This document shows positions 19,055 through 28,077 of a DNA stretch of 40,773 nt, piece by piece. The notes below the pieces were generated by a model that searched no databases, was not told the origin of the DNA, and worked only from the letters and a program-made list of their open reading frames with translations. The translations under genes were made by a program, and so were the position numbers. Origin of the DNA: Gemmatimonadota bacterium (GTDB taxonomy: Bacteria > Gemmatimonadota > Gemmatimonadetes > Gemmatimonadales > Gemmatimonadaceae); the NCBI GenBank assembly GCA_003223425.1, contig QHVA01000109.1, forward strand, positions 1 to 40,773, read 5' to 3'. Numbering within the stretch: position 1 is the stretch's first letter; every line of letters starts with the position of its first letter.

Positions 19055-19570
19055 TCAGCCGGTGGTCTGTTTTGCCAGCCTCAGAACCGCGTTCCACTCC
19101 GCTCCGCCGACCTTCTGAACCGACAGGCGGTTCCCCCTCTGGAGGAGCGGCATGCCCTCCAACTCGGGCTTGGTCCTCATCTCACTCAGAGTCACGGGGC
19201 GAGGCAGGCGCTCGATGGCCTTGATATCGACCATGGACCAGGGCGTTTCCCCGCCCTTGCTGCGCGGATCGTGGTGTGGATCCTTGGGATCGAGCGCGGT
19301 GTGATCCGGATATCCCTCTCGCACGATCTCGACGATGCCGTGGATTCCGGGGTCGGGTTCCCCGGAGTGATAGAAGAAAGCGAGGTCGCCTTTCTTCATT
19401 TCGTCCCGCATGTAGTTCCGCGCCTGAAAATTCCGCACACCATCCCAGTGAGTAGTGCGATTGGGCGAGCTCCAGAGAGCGTCGAAGGAAAACGAATCCG
19501 GATCCGACTTGAGAAGCCAGTACTGCCGGTGCTCGTACGCGGGACGACTTGTGTTGACCATTCGATTCAC
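19055..19570 (-). CDS. EVE domain-containing protein
   Basis: 171 aa; QYWLLKSDPDSFSFDALW, THWDGVRNFQARNYMRDEMKKGDLAFFYHSG. Confidence 0.92.
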   Translation of the reverse strand: MNRMVNTSRPAYEHRQYWLLKSDPDSFSFDALWSSPNRTTHWDGVRNFQARNYMRDEMKKGDLAFFYHSGEPDPGIHGIVEIVREGYPDHTALDPKDPHHDPRSKGGETPWSMVDIKAIERLPRPVTLSEMRTKPELEGMPLLQRGNRLSVQKVGGAEWNAVLRLAKQTTG

Positions 19571-19674
19571 CGCTGCGTGTGAGAAGCACTACCAGTGGAA
19601 CCTAACCGGCGATGCGCCGTAGATTGGAGTACATCATAACCATTTAGCCATTTAGCCAAGCAGGTCCGACACCC

Positions 19675-22014
19675 ATGTCTCGTCCTTCCTCCCGCACGTT
19701 CTCGCGGTCGAACTCGCGCGCGTTCACTTTGAGATCCCCGCTCGTCTCGCTGCTGGTTTTCGCTGCCGGCACGCTCAGCGCGCAGTCGACAGCCACTCCC
19801 CGGCTAACTTACCCTGCAGCAGCGCGGGGCACGCAGGTCGACGATTATCATGGCACCAGCATCGCCGATCCATACCGCTGGCTCGAGGATGTGGACGCGC
19901 CTGCCACGAAAGCGTGGGTAGAGGCGGAGAACAAGCTGACGGACTCCTTCCTCGCGACGATTCCCGAGCGACCGGCAATCAAGAACCGACTCACTCAGCT
20001 TTGGAATTACGCGCGCTATTCTGCGCCGTCCAAGGAGAACGGACGCTACTTCTATTTCCAGAACACCGGGCTTCAGAATCAGAGCGTGCTGTACGTGCAG
20101 GACGGGCTGGACGCCAGTCCCCGTGTGCTGCTCGATCCGAATACTCTCTCACCTGACGGAACCATTGCGCTCTCGGGCACGGCCGCATCTGATGACGGAC
20201 GCTATTTGGCGTACAGCCTCTCGACGAGCGGATCCGACTGGCAAGAGCTACACGTGCGCGACGTCAGAAGCGCGCGCGACCTGCCCGACACGGTGAAGTG
20301 GGTCAAGTTCTCCGGCATCACGTGGACGCAGGACAACAAAGGCTTTTTCTACTCGCGGTACGACGAGCCGACGTCGGGTAACAAGATGACCAACACCAAC
20401 CGCTTTCATAAGCTCTACTACCATAGGGTTGGGCAGTCGCAGTCACGCGACGAGCTGGTCTATGATCGCCCGGACCAGCCCGACTGGCTGTTCAACGGCA
20501 ACGTCACCGATGATGGCCAGTATCTGATCATCACGGTCTCCCAGGGGACCGATGTCCGGAGGCGTATCTACTTCATCGATCTCGACAACCCGGGCAAGCC
20601 ACAGATCGACAACCCCGTGGTCAGACTGATCGACAAGCTGGACGCCGAATATTCTTTCGTTGGCAACAGGGGCACGATGTTCTACGTGCGTACCGACCGG
20701 AACGCACCGAAAGGCCGCATCGTAGCGATAAACATCGACAACCCCCGCGAAGAGCGCTGGAACACGATCATTCCCGAGAGCAAGGATGCTCTTGTTGATG
20801 CGACGACGGCTGGCGACGACATCGTCGCCAACTATCTGCAGGATGCGCATTCGAGCGTGCGTTTCTTCAGCGGCGCACGGGGGGACGACCGACGCGAGCA
20901 GCGTCCGCGCGGACAGCAGCCGCAACAGCCACCGCGCAATCCCGGCAACATTTACGATGACACTAGCACCGCTCCGATCGTAACGCGCGACCGGGGGCAA
21001 CAGCTCGGTGGGGGATTCACGCTGCGCGGAGAGCTGCCGCTGCCGGCGGTCGGAACGGTGGGCGAAATCCACGGGCGTCAGGGCGACAACGAAATGTTCT
21101 ACAGCTTTACGTCGTTCCTCTATCCAACCACGATCTACCGCTACGACGTCAAGTCGCGCAGCAACGACGTGTTCAGAGCGCCGCCGGTCGCGTTCGATGC
21201 AGCTGCATAGGAAACCCGACAGGTCTTCTACACGAGCAAAGATGGAACGCGGGTTCCGATGTTCATCACCGCGAAAAAGGGCATCCAGCTCGACGGAAGC
21301 AACCCAACGCTGCTCTACGCCTACGGCGGCTTCAACATTTCTATGACTCCAACGTTCTCCGCCGCCAACATTGACTGGATGGAGATGGGCGGAATCTATG
21401 CGCTCGCGAATCTCAGAGGCGGCGGCGAATACGGAAAGGACTGGCACGAGGGCGGCATGCTGGCGAAGAAGCAGAACGTGTTCGACGATTTCATCGCCGC
21501 CGCTGAATACCTGGTCAAGGAGAAGTACACGTCGACTCCCAAGCTCGCCATCCGCGGCGGCTCGAACGGCGGACTGCTGATTGGCGCAGTGATGAATCAG
21601 CGGCCCGATCTATTCGGCGCCGCGCTTCCCGAGGTCGGCGTGATGGACATGCTGCGCTTCCAGAAGTTCACAATTGGCTGGGCGTGGACTTCGGACTACG
21701 GCTCATCGGAGAATCCGGACCAGTTCAAATACCTGCGAGCGTATTCACCCCTTCACAACATCAAACCCGGAACCTGTTATCCACCTACGCTTGCTTTTAC
21801 TGCCGATCACGACGATCGCGTCGTTCCCGGGCACACCTTCAAGTACGTGGCGACGCTCCAGGCGGCTGAGAGCTGTGCCAATCCGGTTCTGGTGAGGATC
21901 GAGACGAAGGCTGGGCACGGCGCGGGCAAACCGACGAGCAAGCTGATCGACGAAGCAGCGGATAGATTTGCATTCCTCGTGAAGGAGCTGCACATGAGAC
22001 CCACGCTCCGGTAG
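19675..22014 (+). pseudogene. Prolyl oligopeptidase (S9A family) interrupted by in-frame TAG at 21208-21210
   Basis: 19675-21210 encodes signal peptide plus propeller (DPYRWLEDVDAPATKAWVEAEN, YSFTSFLYPTTIYRYD); 21211-22014 continues in the same frame as [20 protein letters not shown]...GGSNGGLL...DHDDRV...GHGAG. Confidence 0.9.
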
Positions 22015-22605
22015 ATGGATACGTTTCTCGCCAGTACGGACGCAGTAATCCAGATTCTGCGTACCGCGCTGTTGTCGATCGCGGTCGTGTTCGGAGCGAT
22101 CTGCGTGCTCGACTGGGCGGTTCGCACCAGAAAGATCAGTCCCTTCAACGCCGTCGCGCGCTTTTGTCGCTCGACTGTCGATCCGATCATCTCGCCGATC
22201 GAGCGAAAAGTCGTACGCGCCGGCGGAACTCCCGCCGCGGCTCCGTTATGGGCGCTTGTCGTGGTGGTAATCGGTGGGATACTGCTCTTAACGCTGGTCG
22301 ACATGGTGCGACTGGAAGTGGTCAGATCAATGCTCGCCGCGCAGGAAGGGACTGCAGGAATCTTCCACCTGTTGGTGAGCTGGACGTTCTGGATTCTCAA
22401 GGCGGCGATAGTGGTGCGAGTAATCAGCTCCTGGCTGCCCATCTCCCCTTACTCGCCGTGGGTGCGCTGGAGTTACCAGCTGAGCGAACCAATCCTGGCA
22501 CCGTTCCGGCGCATCATCCCCAACCTCGGCGGGCTCGACATCAGTCCAATCGTCGCTTTCATCCTACTCAACATCCTCGAAGGACTGCTGTTCAGACTGA
22601 TGTGA
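22015..22605 (+). CDS. YggT family membrane protein
   Basis: 196 aa; ISSWLPISPYSPWVRWSYQLSEPILAPFRRIIPNLGGLDISPIVAFILLNIL. Confidence 0.88.
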   Translation: MDTFLASTDAVIQILRTALLSIAVVFGAICVLDWAVRTRKISPFNAVARFCRSTVDPIISPIERKVVRAGGTPAAAPLWALVVVVIGGILLLTLVDMVRLEVVRSMLAAQEGTAGIFHLLVSWTFWILKAAIVVRVISSWLPISPYSPWVRWSYQLSEPILAPFRRIIPNLGGLDISPIVAFILLNILEGLLFRLM

Positions 22606-22898
22606 GCGGTTTCGCCGTTCATCGAGCAGGAAAGCGGGGGGCAATCCGTTTTTCTGTCCACCTGCAACCTCGGGCATCGAAAAACGAGATCGCCGGCTTG
22701 CACGGCACCTCCCTCAAGGTGCGCGTGACAGCTCCTCCGTCCGAAGGGTTGGCGAACGAAGCCCTGATCGACTTTCTTTCTCGCGCTCTCGATATCCCGC
22801 GGCGCAATGTGTGCATCGTGTCCGGGTTCTCCTCGCGGAGGAAGGTAGTCGAGATCAGCGAGGTGGAGCTGGAAGCGATTCAACGACTGGCGGTGTAA
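22602..22898 (+). CDS. DUF167 (YggU) family protein
   Basis: GTG start overlapping the yggT stop; VHLQPRASKNEIAGLHGTSLKVRVTAPPSEGLANEALIDFLSRAL. Confidence 0.88.
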   Translation: MSGFAVHRAGKRGAIRFSVHLQPRASKNEIAGLHGTSLKVRVTAPPSEGLANEALIDFLSRALDIPRRNVCIVSGFSSRRKVVEISEVELEAIQRLAV

Positions 22899-22916
22899 GA
22901 GGAGGGTAACTCCGCA

Positions 22917-23327
22917 GTGGCAAAAGTAATTCTGGTCGGCGCGGATGTGGCGCTGCTCGAAGGACTCGGGCAGACATTGCTTGGATTCGGACACGATGTT
23001 TCTTTCGCGGCCACAGTAGAAGACGCAGCGAGCGCACTGCGCGGAAATCTCCCCGTGATCGCAGTCGTATCTTCCGAAGCACTCGAGAGTGTGGAACAGG
23101 GCGCCACACTTCCGCTCACGCCGGGCGGAGCTCTGATCGTCTACGGGAAGTCTCACGACGAAATGCCGTTTCTCACGCCGAGGCTGCAGCGAGCGACGCT
23201 CGCGCATCTCGTGCTCCCGCTCGAGCGACACAGGCTTCTTGCTTTGGTGCAGTCGTTCGACAGCAGATCGCGCACGACTCGATCGACACGCGAGGATCTG
23301 GGCGGCGACTTTCAACTGGAGCTCTGA
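22917..23327 (+). CDS. Hypothetical protein, degenerate receiver-like fold
   Basis: 136 aa GTG-start ORF; AKVILVGADVALLEGLGQTLLGFGHDVSFAATVEDAASAL resembles a REC N-terminus but the phosphoacceptor Asp and conserved Lys are absent. Confidence 0.55.
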   Translation: MAKVILVGADVALLEGLGQTLLGFGHDVSFAATVEDAASALRGNLPVIAVVSSEALESVEQGATLPLTPGGALIVYGKSHDEMPFLTPRLQRATLAHLVLPLERHRLLALVQSFDSRSRTTRSTREDLGGDFQLEL

Positions 23328-23330
23328 TCA

Positions 23331-24131
23331 ATCCGCGACCTCGACCGCATCGAGGAGGTCGTTGATCAGGGGTGGCGTCGCGTCTCGGCGACGACGGGTT
23401 ATCTCTCAGAGCGAGAGGCGCGATTCGTAATGGCTGCTACCGCGCTCGCACCGGCGCGGGGAAAAAACCTCGAGATCGGCAGCTTCAAGGGGCGATCGAC
23501 CGTTGGGATTGCCTACGTAACCCGCGAGCTCGGGCTCGGACGCGTAGCCGCGGTCGATCCCCACACTTCGCCATCCAGTACTGACCCCGACCTTCGCGGC
23601 AAGGCGACCTCCTATGACGACTTCGTCGATAACCTGCGGACAGCAGGCGTCCTCGAGCAGGTCGAGATCAAGCGCGCATACTCGCACGATCTGGCGCGCG
23701 AGTGGAGAGACCCGATTCGCTTTCTCTGGATCGATGGTGATCACACGTACGAAGGAGCAAAAGCGGATCTCGACATGTTCAAGCCGTACCTCGTCGACGG
23801 CGCCATCATCGCCATGCACGACGTGCTCGGCACTTTCGAGGGGGCGCTACGTGTCTTCGTCGAGGAAGTTCTCGACTCTGACGATTTCGGGCCGGCTGGA
23901 TTCAGTGGGTCCATTGGATGGGCGCAATACCGGCCGCGCGATGGAAAGCGGTTTCGTTGGCGGCGGCGGTTATTAGCTGTTCCTGCGCGACGATTGATTC
24001 CGGTGGCGCGGCACGCTGACCGGGGATTACGGGGGTGGAACAAGTTCCTGTACAAATTCTGGAGGCCACTCGCCCCTCATGGCGACATTCCCATTCGCAG
24101 ACTCGAACGGCTACTGCGGACGGCGGACTGA
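23331..24131 (+). CDS. Class I SAM-dependent methyltransferase (Methyltransf_24-like); start uncertain (23430 ATG, or upstream non-canonical)
   Basis: NLEIGSFKGRSTVGIAYV motif I, IRFLWIDGDHTYEGAKADLDMFKPYLVDGAIIAMHD; plausible in-frame coding extends upstream to 23328 without ATG/GTG/TTG. Confidence 0.75.
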   Translation: MRDLDRIEEVVDQGWRRVSATTGYLSEREARFVMAATALAPARGKNLEIGSFKGRSTVGIAYVTRELGLGRVAAVDPHTSPSSTDPDLRGKATSYDDFVDNLRTAGVLEQVEIKRAYSHDLAREWRDPIRFLWIDGDHTYEGAKADLDMFKPYLVDGAIIAMHDVLGTFEGALRVFVEEVLDSDDFGPAGFSGSIGWAQYRPRDGKRFRWRRRLLAVPARRLIPVARHADRGLRGWNKFLYKFWRPLAPHGDIPIRRLERLLRTAD

Positions 24132-24134
24132 CTG

Positions 24135-24333
24135 CTGCGGACTGCGGGCCAAGTGCATTGCGGACTGCTGACTAATTGCGGATTGGGAAACCTACTTCGG
24201 ACTGCGAAACTAACGGCTGCGAATTGCGAACTGCGGACAACAGCCTGCGCGCCGAGAAGTCCGTAGTGCGCAGTTAGTCCCCCAATCCGCGATTAGTCAG
24301 CAGTCCGCAATGCCGTTGGTCCGCAATCCGCAG
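24135..24333. repeat. Long intergenic inverted repeat (~51-bp arms, 93-nt loop)
   Basis: Arm 24137-24187 vs reverse complement of 24281-24331: 46/51 identical; gcggattggg and ttgcggactgctgactaat conserved. Confidence 0.88.
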
Positions 24334-24341
24334 TCCCGACC

Positions 24342-24370
24342 TTGCAGCCGAGCCTGCCGCGCACTACTAT
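24342..24370 (+). promoter_or_regulatory. Candidate sigma70-like promoter for the metH leader
   Basis: TTGCAG (24342-24347) - 17 nt - TACTAT (24365-24370), just upstream of the riboswitch. Confidence 0.4.
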
Positions 24371-24392
24371 AGTGAAGGCGACAACTGAACCC

Positions 24393-24445
24393 CGTGGCGA
24401 TTTAAGGCAACTTGCGGCCACGTTAAACAATCCGCTAAAGCGCTC
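24393..24445 (+). ncRNA. SAM-II (SAM_alpha)-like riboswitch aptamer
   Basis: CGTGGC-GATTTAA-GGCAACTTGCG-GCCACG-TTAAACAATCC-GCTAAAG: P1 CGTGGC/GCCACG plus GATTTAA, TTGC and GCTAAA elements of the SAM-II class; directly upstream of metH. Confidence 0.88.
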
Positions 24446-24472
24446 GCCCGGCGCTTACGCGCGGGCTTTTTT
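24446..24472 (+). terminator. Rho-independent terminator, probable riboswitch expression platform
   Basis: GCCCGGCGCTTACGCGCGGGC (8-bp stem with one bulge) followed by TTTTTT. Confidence 0.85.
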
Positions 24473-24543
24473 GTTATCGTTCCGCGCCGGAGCGAGCGGC
24501 GAAGCGAATATTCGTCGCTGAGGATCTGATCCGTAATACGAAG

Positions 24544-27500
24544 ATGACCGAACGGCACATCGAATCACCCTATCTCCAAGCATTAGAGCGCCGAGTGCTG
24601 GTTTACGACGGCGCGATGGGGACGAACATCCAGCGGCAGAACCTTTCGGCCGAGGATTTCGGCGGAAAGGCGCTGGAAGGGTGCAACGATCATCTCGTTT
24701 TGACGCGTCCGGACGTCATCCAGGGCATCCACGAATCGTTTCTCGCCGTGGGCTGTGATGTGGTGGAGACGTGCACGTTCCAGTCGACTCCACGTCGTCT
24801 CAAAGAGTGGGGTCTGGGCGACAAAGTTCGCGACATCAATGTTGCTGCGGCGCAACTCGCCCGCGCCGCCTGCAAAAAGTTCGAGACGCCGGACCGGCCG
24901 CGCTTCGTGGCGGCATCGATGGGCCCAACTGGAATGCTGCCCTCCAGCTCCGATCCGGTGCTCTCGAAGATCTCGTACGACGAGCTCGCCGCGAACTACT
25001 ACGAACAGGCGAAGTATCTGGTCGAAGGCAGCGTCGATCTTCTGCTGATCGAGACTTCGCAGGACATCCTCGAGGTCAAAGCGGCGGTCGCGGGAATCGA
25101 GAAGCTGTTCGCGGAGCTCGGTCGGCGGATTCCGATACAGACGCAGGTCACGCTCGACGTAAGTGGCCGCATGCTGCTCGGCACCGACATCGCGAGCGCG
25201 ATGACGACACTCGAAGCACTCAAGGTCGATGTAATCGGATTGAATTGCTCGACTGGCCCGGAGCACATGCGGGAGCCAGTGCGTTACCTGTCCGAGCACG
25301 CAACACTGCCGTTGTCGGTGATTCCGAACGCGGGCCTTCCACTCAATACCGGAGTCGGCGAGGCGGTTTATCCGCTGGAACCGGAGCCGATGGCGACGGC
25401 GCTCGCCGAGTTCGTAAAGGATTTCGGTGTCCGGATTGTGGGCGGGTGTTGCGGTACGACGCCCGCCCACCTTTCAGCCGTTGTCAGTGCCATACGCAGA
25501 GCAGAGCCGCAGGCGAAACCAGCGCATCCGAGCCACGTGCCGCGCGTCAGCTCCGCCATGCGCGCGATCACCCTGCACCAGGACCCGCCGCCCCTCCTGG
25601 TCGGCGAGCGAGTCAACTCGCAAGGGTCGCGAAAAGTGAAGCGACTGCTGTTGGCCGACGACTACGAGGGAATACTCGAGGTTGCGCGTGATCAGGTCGA
25701 TTCAGGTGCGCACGTGCTCGACGTCTGTGTTGCTCTCACGGAGCGCGCAGACGAAGCCGAGCAGATGTCGAAGGTGGTAAAGCTGCTGTCGATGAGCGTG
25801 GAGACGCCGCTGGTGATCGATTCCACCGAGGCAAACGTCATCGAAGCAGCGCTCGAGCACATCCCTGGTCGCGGCATCGTCAACTCCATCAACATGGAGA
25901 ACGGTCGCAAGCGGATCGACGCGGTCGTGCCTTTGGTGAAGAAACACGGAGCGGCGGTGATTGCGCTCACGATTGACGAGATCGGGATGGCCAAGACTCG
26001 CGAGCGGAAGCTCGAGGTCGCGAAAAAAATCTACGATATCGTGGTCGGGGAGTACGGATTGGCGCCGGAAGATCTGATCTACGACGCGCTGACGTTTACG
26101 CTCGCCACCGGCGACGCAGAGTGGATCGAGTCTGGAAAAGAAACGATCGAAGGCATTCGGCTGATCAAGCGCGAGCTGCCGGGCGTTTCTACCATACTCG
26201 GCGTCTCAAACGTGAGCTTTGGTCTGACACCTGATGCACGCGGCGTTCTCAACTCGGTATTCCTGCATCATTGTGTCCAGGCAGGACTCGACGCCGCGAT
26301 CGTAAACCCAGCGCATATCCGGCCGTACGCTGAGATCTCGTCGCAGGAACGTGAGCTCGCGGACGATCTTGTGTTCAACAAAAGGCCGGAGGCGTTGCAG
26401 CGCTTCATCGAGTACTTCGCGAGCACGGGCGAGGCTGCGTCGGCGGCACAGGTGGAGAAAGAAGATCCGACTGCCGGCATGACTGCCGAGCAGAAAATTC
26501 ACTGGATGATCCTGCATCGAAAGAAAGAAGGAATCGAAGAGCAGCTGGATGCGGCAGGGGTTCGCAAGGATCCGGTGCGCGTGCTCAACGACGTGCTGTT
26601 ACCGGCGATGAAAGAAGTCGGCGACAAGTTCGGTGCCGGAGAGCTGATTCTCCCGTTCGTTCTCCAGTCCGCCGAGGTGATGAAGAAAGCCGTAAGGCAT
26701 CTCGAGCAATTCCTCGAGAAGGCGGAAGGCTTCACCAAGGGCAAAGTCGTACTGGCTACCGTCTACGGTGACGTGCACGACATCGGCAAATCGCTCGTCA
26801 ACACGATTCTTTCCAACAACGGCTACACCGTCTTCGACCTCGGCAAGCAGGTACCCGTGAACGCGATTCTCGACAAGGCGGTCGAGGTGAGCGCCGACGC
26901 GATTGGCCTTAGCGCGCTGCTGGTTTCGACGTCGAAGCAGATGCCGCTTTGCGTGCAGGAGCTCGACAAGCGCGGCATGCAGATCCCCGTTCTGATCGGA
27001 GGCGCGGCAATCAATCGTCGCTTCGGTCGCCGAGCGTTGTTCGTGGAGGGCGAGCGTGCGTACGAATCGGGCGTGTTCTACTGCAAGGACGCGTTCGAGG
27101 GACTCGAGACGATGGACGTGCTCCAGGATCCGCAGGAGCGCGACAAATTCGTGGTCAGGAATCTCGAGGAAGCGCGAAGCGACGTCTTCCTCCATACCAC
27201 CGTTGGGAAGGATATCGCGGTGGGGGATGCCGCCGGCGCGCGAAGCGACGTCGCGTCCGATAATCGAGTGCCATCACCGCCGTTCTGGGGGACCCGGGTC
27301 ATTCGCGATGTTCCGCTCGACGAAGTCTTCGATCTGCTCGATCTCGACGAACTGTATCGACTGCAGTGGGGCGCGCGCGGCTCCGGTGATCAATACAAAT
27401 CGACCATTAAGATTGAATTCGAGCCCACGCTCGAGCGGTTGAAGAAAGACGCAAAAAAGAATGGCTGGATCAAACCGCAAGTGGTCTACGGTTACTTCCC

Positions 27501-28077
27501 CGCTCAATCGCAGGGCAACGACGTCATCATTTACGATCCAGCGGCGTACTCGAGCGATGGCGGCTCGCTGCGCGAGATCGCGCGATTTCATTTTCCGCGT
27601 ATGGTCGGCCGGGAGCGCCTCTGTCTCGCCGATTACGTGCGAAGCGTCGATTCAGGAGACGTCGACGTCGTGCCACTGCAGGTCGTCACGGTCGGCAACG
27701 AAGCGACCAGGAGATTCGAGCAGCTGCAGGCAAAGAACGAGTACACCGAAGCGTTCTACTCTCACGGACTCTCCGTTGAAGCCGCCGAAGCTGTCGCGGA
27801 GTGGACGCATCGGCGCATCAGAAAGGAGCTCGAAGTCGAGAGCGGCAAGCGTTATTCATGGGGCTACGGTGCGTGTCCCGATCTGGATGATCACGTCACC
27901 GTCTTCAAGCTTCTTCCCGCCAGGGAAGCGCTGGGCATGGAGCTCACCGAGGCATTTCAGCTATTGCCCGAGCAATCGACTGCAGCAGTGATCATCCATC
28001 ACCCGGACGCGAAGTATTACGCCGTCCGCGGCACGAGCTCCGGCGTTTCCAGTCAAGCGGAGGCTGCCGTTGCCTGA
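24544..28077 (+). CDS. metH: Cobalamin-dependent methionine synthase
   Basis: 1177 aa; Hcy domain GCCGTTPAHL; pterin-binding NSINMENGRKRID; B12 motif GDVHDIGKSLV; activation domain RYSWGYGACPDLDDH. Confidence 0.97.
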   Translation: MTERHIESPYLQALERRVLVYDGAMGTNIQRQNLSAEDFGGKALEGCNDHLVLTRPDVIQGIHESFLAVGCDVVETCTFQSTPRRLKEWGLGDKVRDINVAAAQLARAACKKFETPDRPRFVAASMGPTGMLPSSSDPVLSKISYDELAANYYEQAKYLVEGSVDLLLIETSQDILEVKAAVAGIEKLFAELGRRIPIQTQVTLDVSGRMLLGTDIASAMTTLEALKVDVIGLNCSTGPEHMREPVRYLSEHATLPLSVIPNAGLPLNTGVGEAVYPLEPEPMATALAEFVKDFGVRIVGGCCGTTPAHLSAVVSAIRRAEPQAKPAHPSHVPRVSSAMRAITLHQDPPPLLVGERVNSQGSRKVKRLLLADDYEGILEVARDQVDSGAHVLDVCVALTERADEAEQMSKVVKLLSMSVETPLVIDSTEANVIEAALEHIPGRGIVNSINMENGRKRIDAVVPLVKKHGAAVIALTIDEIGMAKTRERKLEVAKKIYDIVVGEYGLAPEDLIYDALTFTLATGDAEWIESGKETIEGIRLIKRELPGVSTILGVSNVSFGLTPDARGVLNSVFLHHCVQAGLDAAIVNPAHIRPYAEISSQERELADDLVFNKRPEALQRFIEYFASTGEAASAAQVEKEDPTAGMTAEQKIHWMILHRKKEGIEEQLDAAGVRKDPVRVLNDVLLPAMKEVGDKFGAGELILPFVLQSAEVMKKAVRHLEQFLEKAEGFTKGKVVLATVYGDVHDIGKSLVNTILSNNGYTVFDLGKQVPVNAILDKAVEVSADAIGLSALLVSTSKQMPLCVQELDKRGMQIPVLIGGAAINRRFGRRALFVEGERAYESGVFYCKDAFEGLETMDVLQDPQERDKFVVRNLEEARSDVFLHTTVGKDIAVGDAAGARSDVASDNRVPSPPFWGTRVIRDVPLDEVFDLLDLDELYRLQWGARGSGDQYKSTIKIEFEPTLERLKKDAKKNGWIKPQVVYGYFPAQSQGNDVIIYDPAAYSSDGGSLREIARFHFPRMVGRERLCLADYVRSVDSGDVDVVPLQVVTVGNEATRRFEQLQAKNEYTEAFYSHGLSVEAAEAVAEWTHRRIRKELEVESGKRYSWGYGACPDLDDHVTVFKLLPAREALGMELTEAFQLLPEQSTAAVIIHHPDAKYYAVRGTSSGVSSQAEAAVA

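Noticed and set aside
21208-21210. Stop codon recoding as selenocysteine
   Set aside because: Codon is TAG, not TGA, and the homologous position is Tyr; no SECIS-like evidence sought or seen.
20443-21447. 334-aa reverse ORF antisense to prolyl oligopeptidase
   Set aside because: No recognisable domain; sense frame carries conserved S9A motifs.
24131-24343. Possible CRISPR array or tandem repeat
   Set aside because: Units lack regular spacing and unique spacers; the structure is an inverted repeat.
24360-24543. Cobalamin riboswitch expected upstream of metH
   Set aside because: No B12-box-like GCCACUG core was seen; the sequence fits SAM-II instead.
24583-25470. 295-aa reverse ORF antisense to metH
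   Set aside because: Shadow ORF in high-GC sequence; metH is unambiguous.
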